Below, piece after piece: positions 49,140 through 60,550 of a stretch of DNA of 64,000 nucleotides; within the stretch, counting starts at the first letter, position 1; each line of letters opens with the position of its first letter. The notes under the pieces were generated by a model. That model was given only the letters and a program-made list of their open reading frames with translations. It was not told the DNA's origin and did no database searches. The stretch is from Tipula vernalis (taxonomy: Eukaryota; Arthropoda; Insecta; Diptera; Tipulidae). The DNA lies in the NCBI GenBank assembly GCA_958295665.1, contig OY282560.1:43586333-43650332 (forward strand), read 5' to 3'. Made by a program: the position numbers and the translations under genes.

Positions 49140-51945
49140 GCTTCGTGTATAAGGGGTTAAAAAAAAAGACCCCACGTCAAAGAGCGGGACAGGAAGCACT
49201 AAACCTTATTTTCAAAAGTCAAACCAATTCGGGTCAAATGTCTGCTAAGACTAATACAAAAATATCATACGCGGAAGCTGTCACACGTAATTCCCTTAAT
49301 CCAACGCCAAACGACGACGTGGCACTATTCTGGTTTTCCCAGAGAATTGACGATTGGAACCGTGATATTAGACAAAATATTTGTCGGCATCACAACTTCA
49401 AAAAATTTCCGCTATACCATATTTCAGTCGTTCTGCGAGCGCTGATGCTAATTTTTGTACGGTATTACAGCTTTATTTTATTCCGATAGGTAGTGCTTAC
49501 TCTCTATTTGCAATCGTCAATTGGGAATTAGAATTTAGTTATTGATTTCTTTGACAAATTTACAAAAAAAATTGGGTTTAATTAAACCTAATTCTAATTC
49601 TTGGTTATGATACCTGCCACCAGAGTCACATTACATATTAAATTTATATTTTATTTCGAAAGATTGGCTTTTGTCAATTAAATCAAATTGGCTATTTTCT
49701 TGGAAAAAAATAAACCCGAAATAATTCGAATTAAATTTTGGTCAACAAAATATGCTTTGTGATTATTTTAGTGTATTTTGGTATTACGTTTTCCAAAGCA
49801 TACTGTGGCGATTGGCATTTTGCAAATTTTTGGGAAAAAATAATTCCATTTTAACATGTGCTAAGTAAACATGTAAAGTTTAACATGTAACTAAGTAATT
49901 ACCAACAAAATTTTTAGGGAAAAATAAACAATAAAATTGACGATTAGAACCGTGATTTTAAACAAAATATTTGTCGGCATAACAACTTCAAAAAATTTCC
50001 GCTATACCATATTTCAGTCGTTCTGCGAGCGCTGATGCTAATTTTTGTAAAGTATTACAGCTTTTTTGAATAATTGAATTGCGTCACAACAATAATTAAA
50101 ATAATTCTACATTTACAGAGGTAAATTGCAATTGTGATGACGGTTCGATATTTTACGTGTGAACGAAATAGTGTAGAATGATGTGATGTAGTGATGACTG
50201 ATGGATGCATCCAAATACCCTCAATAACTAAATTCTAATTCCCAATTCGCCGGGAAAACCAGATTAGTGCCACAGCAGGGAATTTATAAAGTGACGAAAT
50301 ACGCTCAATTAATCAATGAATAAGTTTATGCAAATGATGGAGACCAATAAGTCTCATGCTCCAAAACATGAATACCCTCATGCAACTCCTAATCAAAAAC
50401 CAAAAATGAATGAACTTAAATTAGCTGTTTGCAACGCCAATGGGCTAGTTCCGTAAACTAGAGGTACAAAATTTCCTTGTTTGGTTTCACACAACATCGA
50501 TTTTATGCTGATTTCTGAAACGCATACACATTTTACAACTACGATCTGTCTCAAAATCAAAGGATACATCTTTTATGACACTACGCACCCTAGTGGAAAA
50601 TCACAAGGGGGAGGGGGGGCTAATATCCTTATTAAGAACAGAATAAGACATTGTGAACTCCGAAATATAGTGAGGAGGAGCGTCACCATATCTGCAGTTT
50701 ATTGTACACCGAAACATTCAATTAAAAAATTATTTTTGCATATTACTTCAAAACTCTGGGAGATAAGTTACTACAACGCCAAACGTATCCAGTGCGGTTC
50801 AACATTAATATCTTCGGAAGGAAAACCACTGTGCGAATGTATGCAAAATAAAAAAAAATAGATGACATATCTTCTGGCCATCCAACTTATTGGCGAACTG
50901 AGAGACGAAAAATTACCGATTTACTGTAGTATCGCTACCTAGATTCCTGACGAACTAACATACTAATTGGACTCAATTCAAGTCTAAGTTAACCAAAGAA
51001 TGTTCTTTAAACATTCCGCTAAAAACAAAACATAAAATTGGTGCAGCAACACAAAAGGTAACGGATGGATTAAAATAAGCTGCAGCGCTGCGACACCTTG
51101 CAGCTCAGTTTAATTAAAATTGGGCAAACCGTCTCAGAATATTCTGCAGCTGTTAATGATAAAGCGGTCAATACGGAAGCATGTCAACTACACAGATCGC
51201 CTACACTTAAATCAAATTTAAATAAAACGATCAAAAACGTGGAAATGGCCTTATTGAAAGAACGTGATGAAGGGGTTCAACATTAACTTAGTGATGTCAC
51301 AGCGACTGATGCAATAGATTACTCTCTGTGGAAAGCCATACGATAGCTGAAACGACCAACACTTTCATGTCGTTCGATTTGTCTCCCTGACGGAAACTTG
51401 TCAAGAAGTGATGCATATAAAGCAAACATTTAAACCAATTCTGCATGAGGAAAAAATTATTTCTGATCATCAATTCGGATTTAGAGAAGAACACGGAACC
51501 GTAGAACGAGTTCATAGAATCATATTTGAAATCAGGAATACTCTAGAACGAAAAAGTACTGCTCTTCAGCGTTTTTAGACATTGCGCAAGCTTTCGATAA
51601 AGTGTGGCATAAAGGACTTATACACAATATTAGGAGACAGTTACCGGAATTTTTTTCTAAAATCATTAAAAATTATCTGCTTGATCGAAAGTTCTTGGTA
51701 AACCATAACAGCGCATCCACTAATTTATACGAAATCCTCGCTTGGATTCCACAAGGCTGTGTGCTAGGTCCACTATTTGATCTATACAGCAGACCTACCA
51801 GCATCAAAATCCTTTAAAGTTTAAGTCTTAATCAAAAGTTTGTATATAATTAGTTTGTAAGATTTGATTTCATCTTGTGAGTTTCCTAGTCATACAGGAA
51901 AGATTCAAGAATAAAGCGTTAGGCAATTTAAAATAATAATAATAA
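49140..51945 (+). mobile_element. Jockey-like LINE with nested foldback insertion
   Basis: The ORF1 end (SYAEAVTRNSLNPTPNDD) is at 49190-49316. It resumes after the insertion at about 50276. Endonuclease starts near 50405 (MNELKLAVCNANGL, FMLISETH). RT scraps lie at 51098-51800 (ISDHQFGFREEHGT, WIPQGCVLGPL). A 3' UTR ends with AATAAT repeats near 51935. Heavily decayed. Confidence 0.85.
49319..50273. mobile_element. foldback element inside LINE ORF1
   Basis: Block gtggcactattctggttttc (49319) is inverted near 50254-50273. Block aattgggaattagaatttag (49520-49546) is inverted at 50219-50246. A 127-bp segment is directly duplicated at 49346-49473 and 49937-50063. LINE coding resumes directly outside. 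No target duplication identified. Confidence 0.75.
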
Positions 51946-52094
51946 AACGACACAATATTAAAAATGATATTATTATTAAAATAGGTTAGAAACCACAAGG
52001 ATTCAATGTCACAAGGGCACGTAGTACAAATCCAATATTCTACCAGTTTAGCCAGCTGAGCGAAGCTAGTCTACCTTTATCGATAGTCCTGTAT

Positions 52095-53431
52095 TTAAAT
52101 ACTTGCAAACGAAATCTTTCGAAAGCCGAAGAACTTCATTCGAATCGAATACAATTGTCTACTTCTTCGCAATGCAGTATCCGCATATTTCGTTTGGAAT
52201 TCTAAGCTGGTCCATTTTTTAAAAATAAAGCAAACGTGGAAACCTTCGATTTGACTCATTAATAAAGTGATTCCCCTCGCGACAACCAAAAGTAGCAACC
52301 ACAAGCTTAACTCTTTGAGAGCGAAGCTTTTGTGCCGCTGGTTTGATGAAATGTCCTTGACACGTTTGGCAATGGTCAAGCGATTATTCAAGAAAATGCA
52401 TACAGCTTGACTATCCGTACAGAAAAAAAGATGGTAAGGTCAATTCTGACAGAGGTGTCAAGTTGGAACGTAGAGCTGTTAGTTATAGTTATATATGTTT
52501 TTTTTGGTAAACGAGCGCTTTCAGTCTTTGAGCCTAATATATACAATCATATTATACACGTATTTATATATCTTCTCCTCAGAAGTTGTTTTTATTCGAC
52601 TTGTCTTGAGATTCCTTTTCTCCTGTGGAGTGTGGTCGTCTCCACTTTTACATTCCACTGTCCAAGCACGGCCCTCTTGTGCTCTCTCTTTCTCGCTCAA
52701 TGTGCTTATCTCCACTCATCTTGTACAGGGTTTAGTAATCGAAATTGGTTCAGGCTTTATTAGCAATCGTAACAAATGAAGTGGTATCAAAAGCTCCCGA
52801 AACATCCAGAAAAATATTCAGAACGACCAGTTCATGTATAGCTGTTTCATTTTGCAAGTTACTGAGTGGGCAAGATACTAAATCTGTTAACGATCTTTCT
52901 AGAGACTTAAGAATAGTTGAAGTCATTTCTAAGTCTCTTCCGGGTACTATTTTAATTTTCTCCAGGATGGGAGAACAAAGCCAGATGCAATGTACGCTTG
53001 GAAGTGTAGAGCAGAATGTCATCAATCTGGGGTTCTAACAGACATGTTAATGGGCTCGGAACCAACCAAATCAGAATTGATAATAATATCACAACCTGGG
53101 AAATGAAAAGAAAGAAGGAACTCACCAACCTCCTTACTGGAAGAGCTGTTACGATATGGTTTAAATAGTGGTATTTTAAATATAATACATACACCTGTGA
53201 TCAGAAAAGTGAGAATATCATATGTCACATTTTATTTGGAATTTAAACCAAATGTAGACATGCTGCAGAGCATGAACTGATGTCCTGGTTCTTAAGCTCA
53301 TCCGAAAGAGGTAAAGAAGAGGCAGGGGAAAGATAATCCGACGCAAAGACCAACTTAACTGTCAGATTAGCTGCATTACACCCATCAATGAGCGAGGCAT
53401 TATTATTGACGATTCTTCCATTAACATACAT
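52095..53431 (-). mobile_element. RNase H-bearing LINE remnant (I/Loa-like), minus strand
   Basis: Right to left: an endonuclease-like segment (53243-53431, LVFASDYLSPASSLPLSDELK), an RT start (52750-53025, NIFLDVSGAFDTTSF), and an RNase H-like segment (about 52100-52400, TDSQAV near 52410). A 250-300 bp non-LINE insert lies near 52480-52750, possibly an LTR fragment. Strongly decayed. Confidence 0.6.
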
Positions 53432-53558
53432 ATATCAATCCAGAAACAGACCCAACCATCAAGAACATCAAGTTCCTGAATTAGATATACATCTGTCTAC
53501 ATTACACCAAGCATCTCACTTAATTGAAACCCAGCTGATTACTATGGTGCAAGTTGAT

Positions 53559-53921
53559 CAGGGGTGGTATGTTGTAACATCATTTTCGATTCGAATTCGA
53601 TAGAGTTTATGTCTCTCTCTAGTCTCTTGTTTCAAGAATCTCCATTTCACTTTTTGATTATTATACCTTTTCTAATGCAATCTCTTTTTATTGCGTACTT
53701 TTCCTTGCCTTCATATTGATAAAGTATCACTAAACAGAAATTTGAGTGATAAATAATCATGAATATAAGTAGAAATAGAATGTTGTTTTATTCGAACAAG
53801 TTGCGACAGCAAGAAAAAGGTATAATTGAAAATCGAAACAGAGTACAATTTTATTCTTGAAACAAGAGACATAAACTTTTTCAAATTCGATTGATAGTGA
53901 TGTTAAAACACCCCACCCCTG
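53559..53921. mobile_element. TIR element with CAGGGGTGG ends
   Basis: The left end caggggtggtatgttgtaac and right end (inverted) caggggtggggtgttttaac face each other. The subterminal tatgtctctct and gagacataaa regions also pair, giving 363 bp. hAT-like by terminal sequence, but no 8-bp target duplication was seen. Confidence 0.75.
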
Positions 53922-54319
53922 TTTTTAGGTTTCAGCTTTTATCCATACATCACACGATCACACCAATATTGTCTTTTGATTAAATTTCCATTTTTTTCCA
54001 AAAATTATTTACGAATGTAAAAGTGTGGACAAATATTAAAACAGTAAAATTCCAAAAGCAAATTTGTAGAATTTCCGCAAATCCAATAAAAAAAAAGTCC
54101 TAAATTTTTTCTTGTATTCAGCAGAGTCAGCTGCGCTCTAGCAAATTATTACAAACTTCACACAATTTTATCTGTCACATCACATGATATTCTTTCGCGA
54201 CACAATCCCATAGTGGAAAAAATCAGTCTTGTGATTAGAAGTTTTGAGTTTTTATCGTAAATTATATTCTTAAATAATTTCATTTTGTGTTATTAAATAA
54301 AAATAAATCAACAATAAAA
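53922..54319 (+). other. 5' flank of the RNASEK locus
   Basis: Presumed promoter and 5' UTR; no clear TATA box. A short aattatattcttaaataat stretch precedes the start exon. Confidence 0.4.
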
Positions 54320-55109
54320 ATGCCAATCTGTGGACCAAAACTATCACTATGCGGATTAATCATTTCGATATGGGGTATTGTTCAATTGGTAAGTTGGAAG
54401 CCCCGAAAAAATGGCACTCCTGTCAAACATTGGCTTGTTTTATTGGTTTTATATCGATTTAATGCACATAATTCATTAATTTTTTACATATTATGCTACT
54501 AATTTGCTTTACTAATCAATGGTTTATGTATACTATGCTTTATTTTGTTTGTTTTATATTGGTTTGCTTGTATTCTGTGGTGTTTTGTTTAAGACGAACC
54601 CACTTGGGGCTCGTTTAGGGGTGCTACAGTGAATGTCATTTACTTTTCCTGCATGTTATCTACTTATTTAGTGTTCATTCAATTGTGTTTTATTGGTTTA
54701 AACAAATTCATTGTAATTATTTTTTGCACCTGATTTAATATACTGGGTATGGAATTCAAATATATTTTTGGTTGAACTTTTTGATCCCAATGAATTAATA
54801 ATCTACCAATTAATTTTAGACGTTAATGGGGGTGTTTTATCACATTAGAAGTGTGGCTCTTATTGAGGATCTTCCGTTGGAGGCACATTACCCCACACCC
54901 GAACTGTTTTATGCAGCTGCTGATAAAGCGTACGACCAAGTAAGTACAAATTTAGAATTTCTTCTAGGAAACAATCACATTAGAGTTTTACTAATTTAAA
55001 TATTTTGCAGAATGCCCTCAACTGTTGGATTGCCGCATGTATATACATTTTGCTATTGGTTTTTTCCGGCCAACAATTCTACTCAAATAGTCGTTCAGTA
55101 TCAAACTAA
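54320..55109 (+). CDS. RNASEK: ribonuclease kappa / V-ATPase f subunit, isoform A
   Basis: Exons 54320-54388, 54820-54939, 55011-55109; 95 residues, the usual family length. The shared exon 1 gives MPICGPKLSLCGLIISIWGI, the conserved N-terminus and first membrane helix. Exon 2a encodes the loop with VALIEDLPLE and AYDQ. Exon 3a encodes the second helix starting NALNCWIAACIYILLLVFSG. The family was described as endoribonuclease kappa in a fruit fly. It is also the small f subunit of the membrane sector of the V-ATPase, important for endosome function. Cassette A is closest to the canonical form. AATAAA occurs at 55125 and 55137. It shares its only visible start exon with isoforms B and C. Confidence 0.93.
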
Positions 55110-56061
55110 AAGTATTTGATAATTAATAAAAAAACCAATAAATATATAAAGTTTAAATTATATATGTATTTAAAATAAATATTACAACTTAAAATACAAA
55201 TTTATTTCATGTAAATTTTTAAGGTGCAATATTTCGTTTTCCTCAGATTACAAAAAATCTACGACATTCCCAGACCTTTATTTTGTAAATATTTTCAAAT
55301 TTCAGCTCTAATTATTGTGCTTAAAGTATGTATTATATTCTTGTGTTATGTGTTTATCTGATACAGATTACCAAAATGATAAATTGTAATTAATTTAGAT
55401 CAAATTAGCAAAATAAATAAATTAATGTAAATTTAAAATTGGCCATTAATTTAGGAAAATTCCTGCTCTAGTTTTTGTATTGCATCCATAAACTTCATTT
55501 ACGATAAATTAAAGAGATCATAATCGAATATAAATAGACTGGAGTTAAATGTTTTTTAAAAAAAATTATCAATTTGTTCTCATAATACTCTTTGGCTTTC
55601 CATTTGTTCCAAAAGGCCAAATCAAAATCCACTCAATAGCATAAATTGCAACCGGTCATCAGTAAGTTGAACCCCAAACAATAGGTAAAAATTTGGGTTG
55701 GATTTCACAAAGTAACATGTTAAATTTGGTGACCTATTTGTAATATATCGTTATTTTTTAGACGGTGATGGGAACCGCATTTTACGTTAGATCTTTGAGT
55801 GTATTTGAAGATCTTCCCTTGATTGAACAATACTCGGCTCCCGAAACATTTTTTGCAGCTGCAGATTACTCTTACGATCAAGTAAGTGAAAGTTTCGTCT
55901 GATTTTTTGGTCGCACCAGAATAAGACTTTTGCTAATCTATATTTTCTATTTACAGATTGCCATTAACTGTTACATTGCCGCCTGTATTTACGTTTTTAT
56001 GTTAGTGCTATCAGGGCATCAACTGTATATAAACAGTGTTCAAAGCCCATTAACCCCCTAA
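54320..56061 (+). CDS. RNASEK: RNASEK alternative isoform B (cassette 2)
   Basis: Exon 1 (54320-54388) joined to 55762-55881 and 55957-56061 gives 97 residues. Cassette B mirrors cassette A exon for exon (120 nt, then the terminal exon). It reads TVMGTAFYVRSLSVFEDLPL, ending AAADYSYDQ, then IAINCYIAACIYVFMLVLSG. Splice sites are clean (agtaagt donor, ttacag acceptor) and there is no stop or frameshift. No second start exon encoding a CGPKLSLCG-like N-terminus exists between 55110 and 55761, so the cassette can only be used from the shared exon. No canonical AATAAA follows; GATAAA is at 56091. Order and phase are seen directly; use is inferred. Confidence 0.82.
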
Positions 56062-56559
56062 AACTTAAATATTTGAAAATTAATATCGTCGATAAAAAAC
56101 TTATATAAAACTAATAATTGTAAATTCAAGCTAAATCTTTTTATAAGGCAGGTTATAATCTGCTCTTAAATTTAAGACCGCCTATTTAACTAAAGCTTTC
56201 ACTGCTCTACTGATACCTCTTGCTTGATTCGCCAACTTATGGTGGTTAAAACTTTTTTCTTTCTCACTTCTGATTAGACTATAATGGGATTCTGTTTTCA
56301 CTTGAAAAGTGTTGCATTAAGTGAAGATCTACCGTTTAATTTTTCGAAAACGTACACGAATTTAACTGCATTTTACGCCGACATTGATGAAGCATACGAA
56401 AACGTGAGTACTAACTTACAGATAAGTAAGTACTTATAAGAATTATTTTTATCTTTTACGTTTTAGAATACGACAAGCTGCTGGTTGGCCGCATTGATGT
56501 ATGGTTTGGTATTTCTATTTTCTTATGTTCAGTATACTGGTAATCAGATCCAAGCTTAA
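54320..56559 (+). CDS. RNASEK: RNASEK alternative isoform C (cassette 3)
   Basis: Exon 1 joined to 56278-56403 and 56467-56559 gives 95 residues. The first part reads TIMGFCFHLKSVALSEDLPF. It has a two-residue longer loop with a possible N-glycosylation site (NLT). The second helix reads NTTSCWLAALMYGLVFLFSY. It is the most diverged cassette but keeps EDLP, the A-Y-E/D pattern and the C-x-x-A-A pattern before the helix. GT-AG sites are intact and phase is 0. AATAAA is at 56612 and 56632. The 3' end lies 141 bp from the stop of the convergent CWF19L1 gene. All cassettes being phase 0, mixed joins (for example 2a to 3b) would also be in frame. Confidence 0.8.
55137..55142 (+). terminator. poly(A) signal after RNASEK cassette A
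   Basis: AATAAA 28 bp after the cassette A stop (another at 55125); supports A being an alternative terminal exon. Confidence 0.6.
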
Positions 56560-56611
56560 GCAAAAGATCTGAACAAAAGGAGTAAAGTTCTAAAGAGTAA
56601 CTCAAATTATT

Positions 56612-56637
56612 AATAAATAAACCGACTTAGGAATAAA
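56612..56637 (+). terminator. poly(A) signals after RNASEK cassette C
   Basis: AATAAA at 56612 and 56632, before the convergent gene. Confidence 0.6.
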
Positions 56638-56700
56638 CACCTTCTATTGTTTTATGAAAATTTTATTTAGGTAATTTACACTTCTTTGCGATATACATAA

Positions 56701-58346
56701 TTACAATGTAAAATCAAACTCTTTGTATCCCTCTCGAAACTTTTTGACCAACTCAATTTCCTCTTCCCGCTGTAGCTCACACTCCTTCCAATCAATTTTT
56801 TGCTCAATATTTAGAAGATTTTCGGAACAAACTATTTCTCGCCCAAAATGTAATGGAAATTTTTTCATTTGCTTCGTAATTAAAGTAGATTCGTCAGGTA
56901 GTTCAGCTAGAAAATATGGCGACTTATCTGGTAATTCAGATGGTTCGGTAATCTTTGGTACGGTTTCAAATTGAATATTATACTCATCTGATTTATCCGT
57001 AAATATATGCTTCAATTGCCATTCTAGACTCTCATCGAAAGGGATTGCATTAATTTGTAAATGCGATGATTTATAGTTTCTCTCGTAAAATATTGTAGAC
57101 ATTTTTAGTGATTTATAGAATTTACGTAGGGCAGTTTTAAACTTTTCAAGTTCGGCCCAATCCTCGGCCGACAGTAGCGCAGATGATTGGATGTGTGTAA
57201 TTGATAGGATAAGTACGTGATATTCGTTGATCGGGCCCTTAGCAAGTGCTATATAAAAATTGTCTCCTATCGATATGATCAAATGCTTCTCAACGTTCTG
57301 CGAAGAAAGACAAAACCAACATTTTTCTTGGTCGAATGTGCGCGGCATTCGTTTGAAGTTTCTACCTTCGCCTTGGTTATATTTTCGTTTCTTATCGTAA
57401 CTTTCCATGTCGTAGAAATATTGATTCGATGTTGAGTCATTAGTGTCGATATGCTTCATGCCAGACATAACTTTACCGAAATTTATTTCATTGAAGGGGG
57501 ACAGTGTTTCATTAGTGGTCTTCTGAATTAATTCGATGATTCGCATTTTATCGACCGGCGTTAGGCTTATGGCATAAATGAATTTCGTCTTTGGATTTTT
57601 ATCAGTGTTCACGTATGCTAGACTTATAAAACGAGTAGCCAGCTCCATTTGTGTGTTATTATCGATCGGGTTTCGGTAAGGCAGGCGTTCATAATAAATA
57701 TTGTTCACACCGCAAAAATGGTATCTCGGTTTGATCTCTCTCGCCAACCAGGAAATTAATGTTGACGGATTTTTAACTTCCAAGTCTTTGTCGCCAATGC
57801 CGTAAGGCCATTGTGATGTGATTAGAACATCAACACCCCGGTAATCTCCCATCGTTTTTTTGTTCACAAAACATGAATTCTTCACAGACACGACATCATC
57901 CTTGTTAAACGTCCATTCACTGGCATTATCCGATTCTGTTTCCAATCCACTTAAATAGGCTAATTTTAATCCTGATGAAATCGTATAAAGTCCTCTTCGA
58001 CCCAAATATGTCAGATTCGTACAAATTTCGTTGTCATTCAAATTGTCATACAACTCGCCAAATTTTTCACAGTTTGGTCCAAGAATGTATGTTGGAATGG
58101 GAATATTTTTAAATCCATTACGATAAGCAATCAGCTCATCATTATTTTCTCCAAAAAATTCCCCAACACATAGAAGCAGCTCAAACGGGCCGTTCTTTTT
58201 GTTAATGGTTTCGACACGATTAAACAGGTATTTGAATTGGCCGCGTACATCACCGCAAATCAATCTAAAAATTAAGCACAAGTTAGTTACTTAGTGGTAC
58301 ACTGGGCAGTATATTTTTTATCTTACATTTTCTCTTTATGATCCAT
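56701..58346 (-). CDS. CWF19L1: CWF19L1 homologue (CwfJ domains)
   Basis: Minus-strand model: 58346-58327 (MDHKEK) and 58264-56701; 1584 nt, 527 residues, near the vertebrate length of about 538. The N-terminal metallophosphoesterase-like region starts LICGDVRGQFKYLFNRVETI and continues LLLCVGEFFG. The CwfJ N-terminal domain has the zinc-type CWFCLSS and EKHLIISIGDNFYIALAKG, then EYHVLILSITHIQS. The C-terminal CwfJ domain includes PYFLAELPDESTL and FPLHFGREIV. The family associates with late spliceosomes and lariat debranching factors in the nucleus. The short first coding exon, with its phase-2 junction, explains the conserved start. No breaks. Convergent with RNASEK. Confidence 0.94.
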
Positions 58347-59488
58347 AATTATTTATATTTGCAAAATATTCAAAACTCACAAGAACCAAATTGTAAACAT
58401 TTCTGCCGATGATCAAACGTCAAAATGAAACTGCATTATCGACATTTCATAATTATAGTGATTTCAATATAGATGTCAGGTCACTTAATTAAAATTTCGC
58501 CGTGGTTTTAGAACGATACATTTGAAGTCGTGGGTTGAAATTGTACACGGTTACAAACTAATTTTGGGCGTTTAATTAAATAATTATTAATTCAAATTCA
58601 CGATTGTGGCCGAGCCTCTATTTGTGATGTTTTAATATTCTTAAACATTTTGTTTTGTGTCTTCTTATTTTTCGTAACAAACGCAAAAAACCTAAGTAAA
58701 ATGTAATAATAATAATAAAAGAAAAAATAATTTTTTATTCAATACATAAGCCTTGGCTTTGATACATCTTACATATTTACAACTTAAAATTAACAAATAT
58801 TTTCATTTCAACAATAATAAACAAATATACAACAGTGCACATAACCCTTATGTTTTGGGTTACCCGGGTAACCTTTGCGACTTTAATCGATAAAATTTCT
58901 ATTTTATCAGTGGAATTTTGGCTCTAGGGCCTAGGAATGCTAAAATCATTTAATAGTGATATTCAAATAAATCTGATAAGGTTACTCGGTAATCCTTAAT
59001 TGATTAACGTAAGAAAAAGATGCATAGACATAAGGGTTAAATACAATATGTACAAGAACTTTGATTTTAAGTTATTAACTTTAACATTGTTGTTTTGAAC
59101 TTATTAACGAAACTTATATTTTTAAATTCAGTAGGTAAACTGTTCCAAGTGATAATCGCATTTATTAATCTGGAGTTATTATAGACATTAGTTCTATTAA
59201 TAGGCAAATTAACGTTCCTAGTCCGCAATGACATAGAAAAATTTAATTTATCATGCAAATATAAAGACATACCTGATTTAATCATTCGGAAAATAAAACA
59301 ACGGTTCTGTAACAAAGATTATTTTTCAATAAATTTTAATTCGTGAGGGGAAATCTTGAAGGGGAATTTTTTTTTATCAATACAGTGATTTCATTGGATG
59401 GAAAATGTTGGGATAAAAATAATCTCAGAAATAATCTCGCCCGTGCAGTCGGCTTAAAACTCAAACAAATCGCATCCAAGGATTGATT

Positions 59489-60550
59489 CTGTTGTGATGT
59501 GGCAGCACTGAGAGGCAGCAAAAATAGGTCTAGGAGGCATATAGAAGAGAGTAGACGACGGCCTCACGTAATAACAGGGTAGGAAAATTACAGATAGAAA
59601 ATAAAGATATTACCCTAATAATAAAACCGGAGCTTTAATTAAATAATCCATTGATCGGTAAATCAAGGAATACAACAGTGGCGTCGAGGACTAGTCGATT
59701 TCACGAGAATAAAAATCGAAAATGGATGCTGACATTAAAAAACTAATTAAAAGGATGGTCGAACGACAGGAAAAATAAGACTAGACGATTGCGACATTGA
59801 TGGGACGGTTAGTGGTACAATCAGAAGGGCAGCAACAACCAGCATATCAGGCAAGGGAGCAGGTAACGTTGCTGCATGCAAAAACCTGTCAGACCGCATG
59901 GAAAAGTTTGTATATTGCGCTGAAGGCAACTTGACGTTCGAATTGTGGTACCAGCGAAAGGAAACTATATTTATGACAGATGCAGCTACGATGAGTGCAC
60001 CACAGAAAGTGGATTTGCTGACTGAAAAACTTTCTACAGCCGACTATCAAAAGTTTGCCAATACGATTTTCCCATTCAGAAAAAACACTATTCCCTTCGA
60101 TTCCCTGAAGATGGAAAAAGACGCTGGTGAAGAGTTTTCCGAGTATGCGGCACAGGTCAGAGCAGCTGGGGCGAATGCCGATGCAGCCCCTAAACCGTGT
60201 TTGCAAGATGTCTTCAATATTGCGACACGATTAAGTAGCCTAAAAGTCAAGAAGTCGATGGCTTTGTGCTCATGTGCCTCGAATAGTGAAATATTGGCAA
60301 TGTATCGGAAACCACAGTCGAAGAGCAACAGACAAAAGGCTGAACAGAACGCTAAGACGCCAAAAGCAGAGGCACCGAAAGCGAAGTTTCCGAATCGAAT
60401 TGTGGGGTAATTCATTTCCGCAGTGATTTTCGCGAAAAAGAATGTTTCGAGTGCAAGCAGGTCGGTAATAAGGCAGGTTACAGTGAGTCAGCTGCAGCGA
60501 TACGTTGTCAAAACCTTGCTGTGACCACTTTAATCATCTCAAAATTGATC
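59489..60550 (+). mobile_element. truncated Ty3/gypsy element (LTR, leader, gag)
   Basis: A putative LTR runs from TGTTGTGATGTGGCAGCAC (59489) to GGAATACAACA (about 59677). A TGGCGTCGAGGAC-like primer site follows, then a gag start MDADIKKLIKRMVERQ at 59722. The body stops after a broken zinc-knuckle region (CKQVGN near 60450). No pol or 3' LTR remains. Confidence 0.75.
59722..60480 (+). pseudogene. gypsy gag fragment
   Basis: The ATG at 59722 opens MDADIKKLIKRMVERQE. A stop near 59776 and frame changes lead into 59898-60410: FVYCAEGNLTFELWYQR, VDLLTEKLSTADYQKFAN, the usual gag head preceding the protease in insect gypsy elements. The tail is lysine-rich. Confidence 0.8.

Noticed and set aside
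52480..52750. possible Copia LTR inside the RNase H LINE
   Set aside because: TG...CA ends can be drawn, but no target duplication or partner was found; not reported as a feature.
58265..58281. UTG-type start of the CWF19L1 frame at 58281
   Set aside because: These bases belong to the intron; the conserved N-terminus needs the 20-nt exon at 58346-58327.
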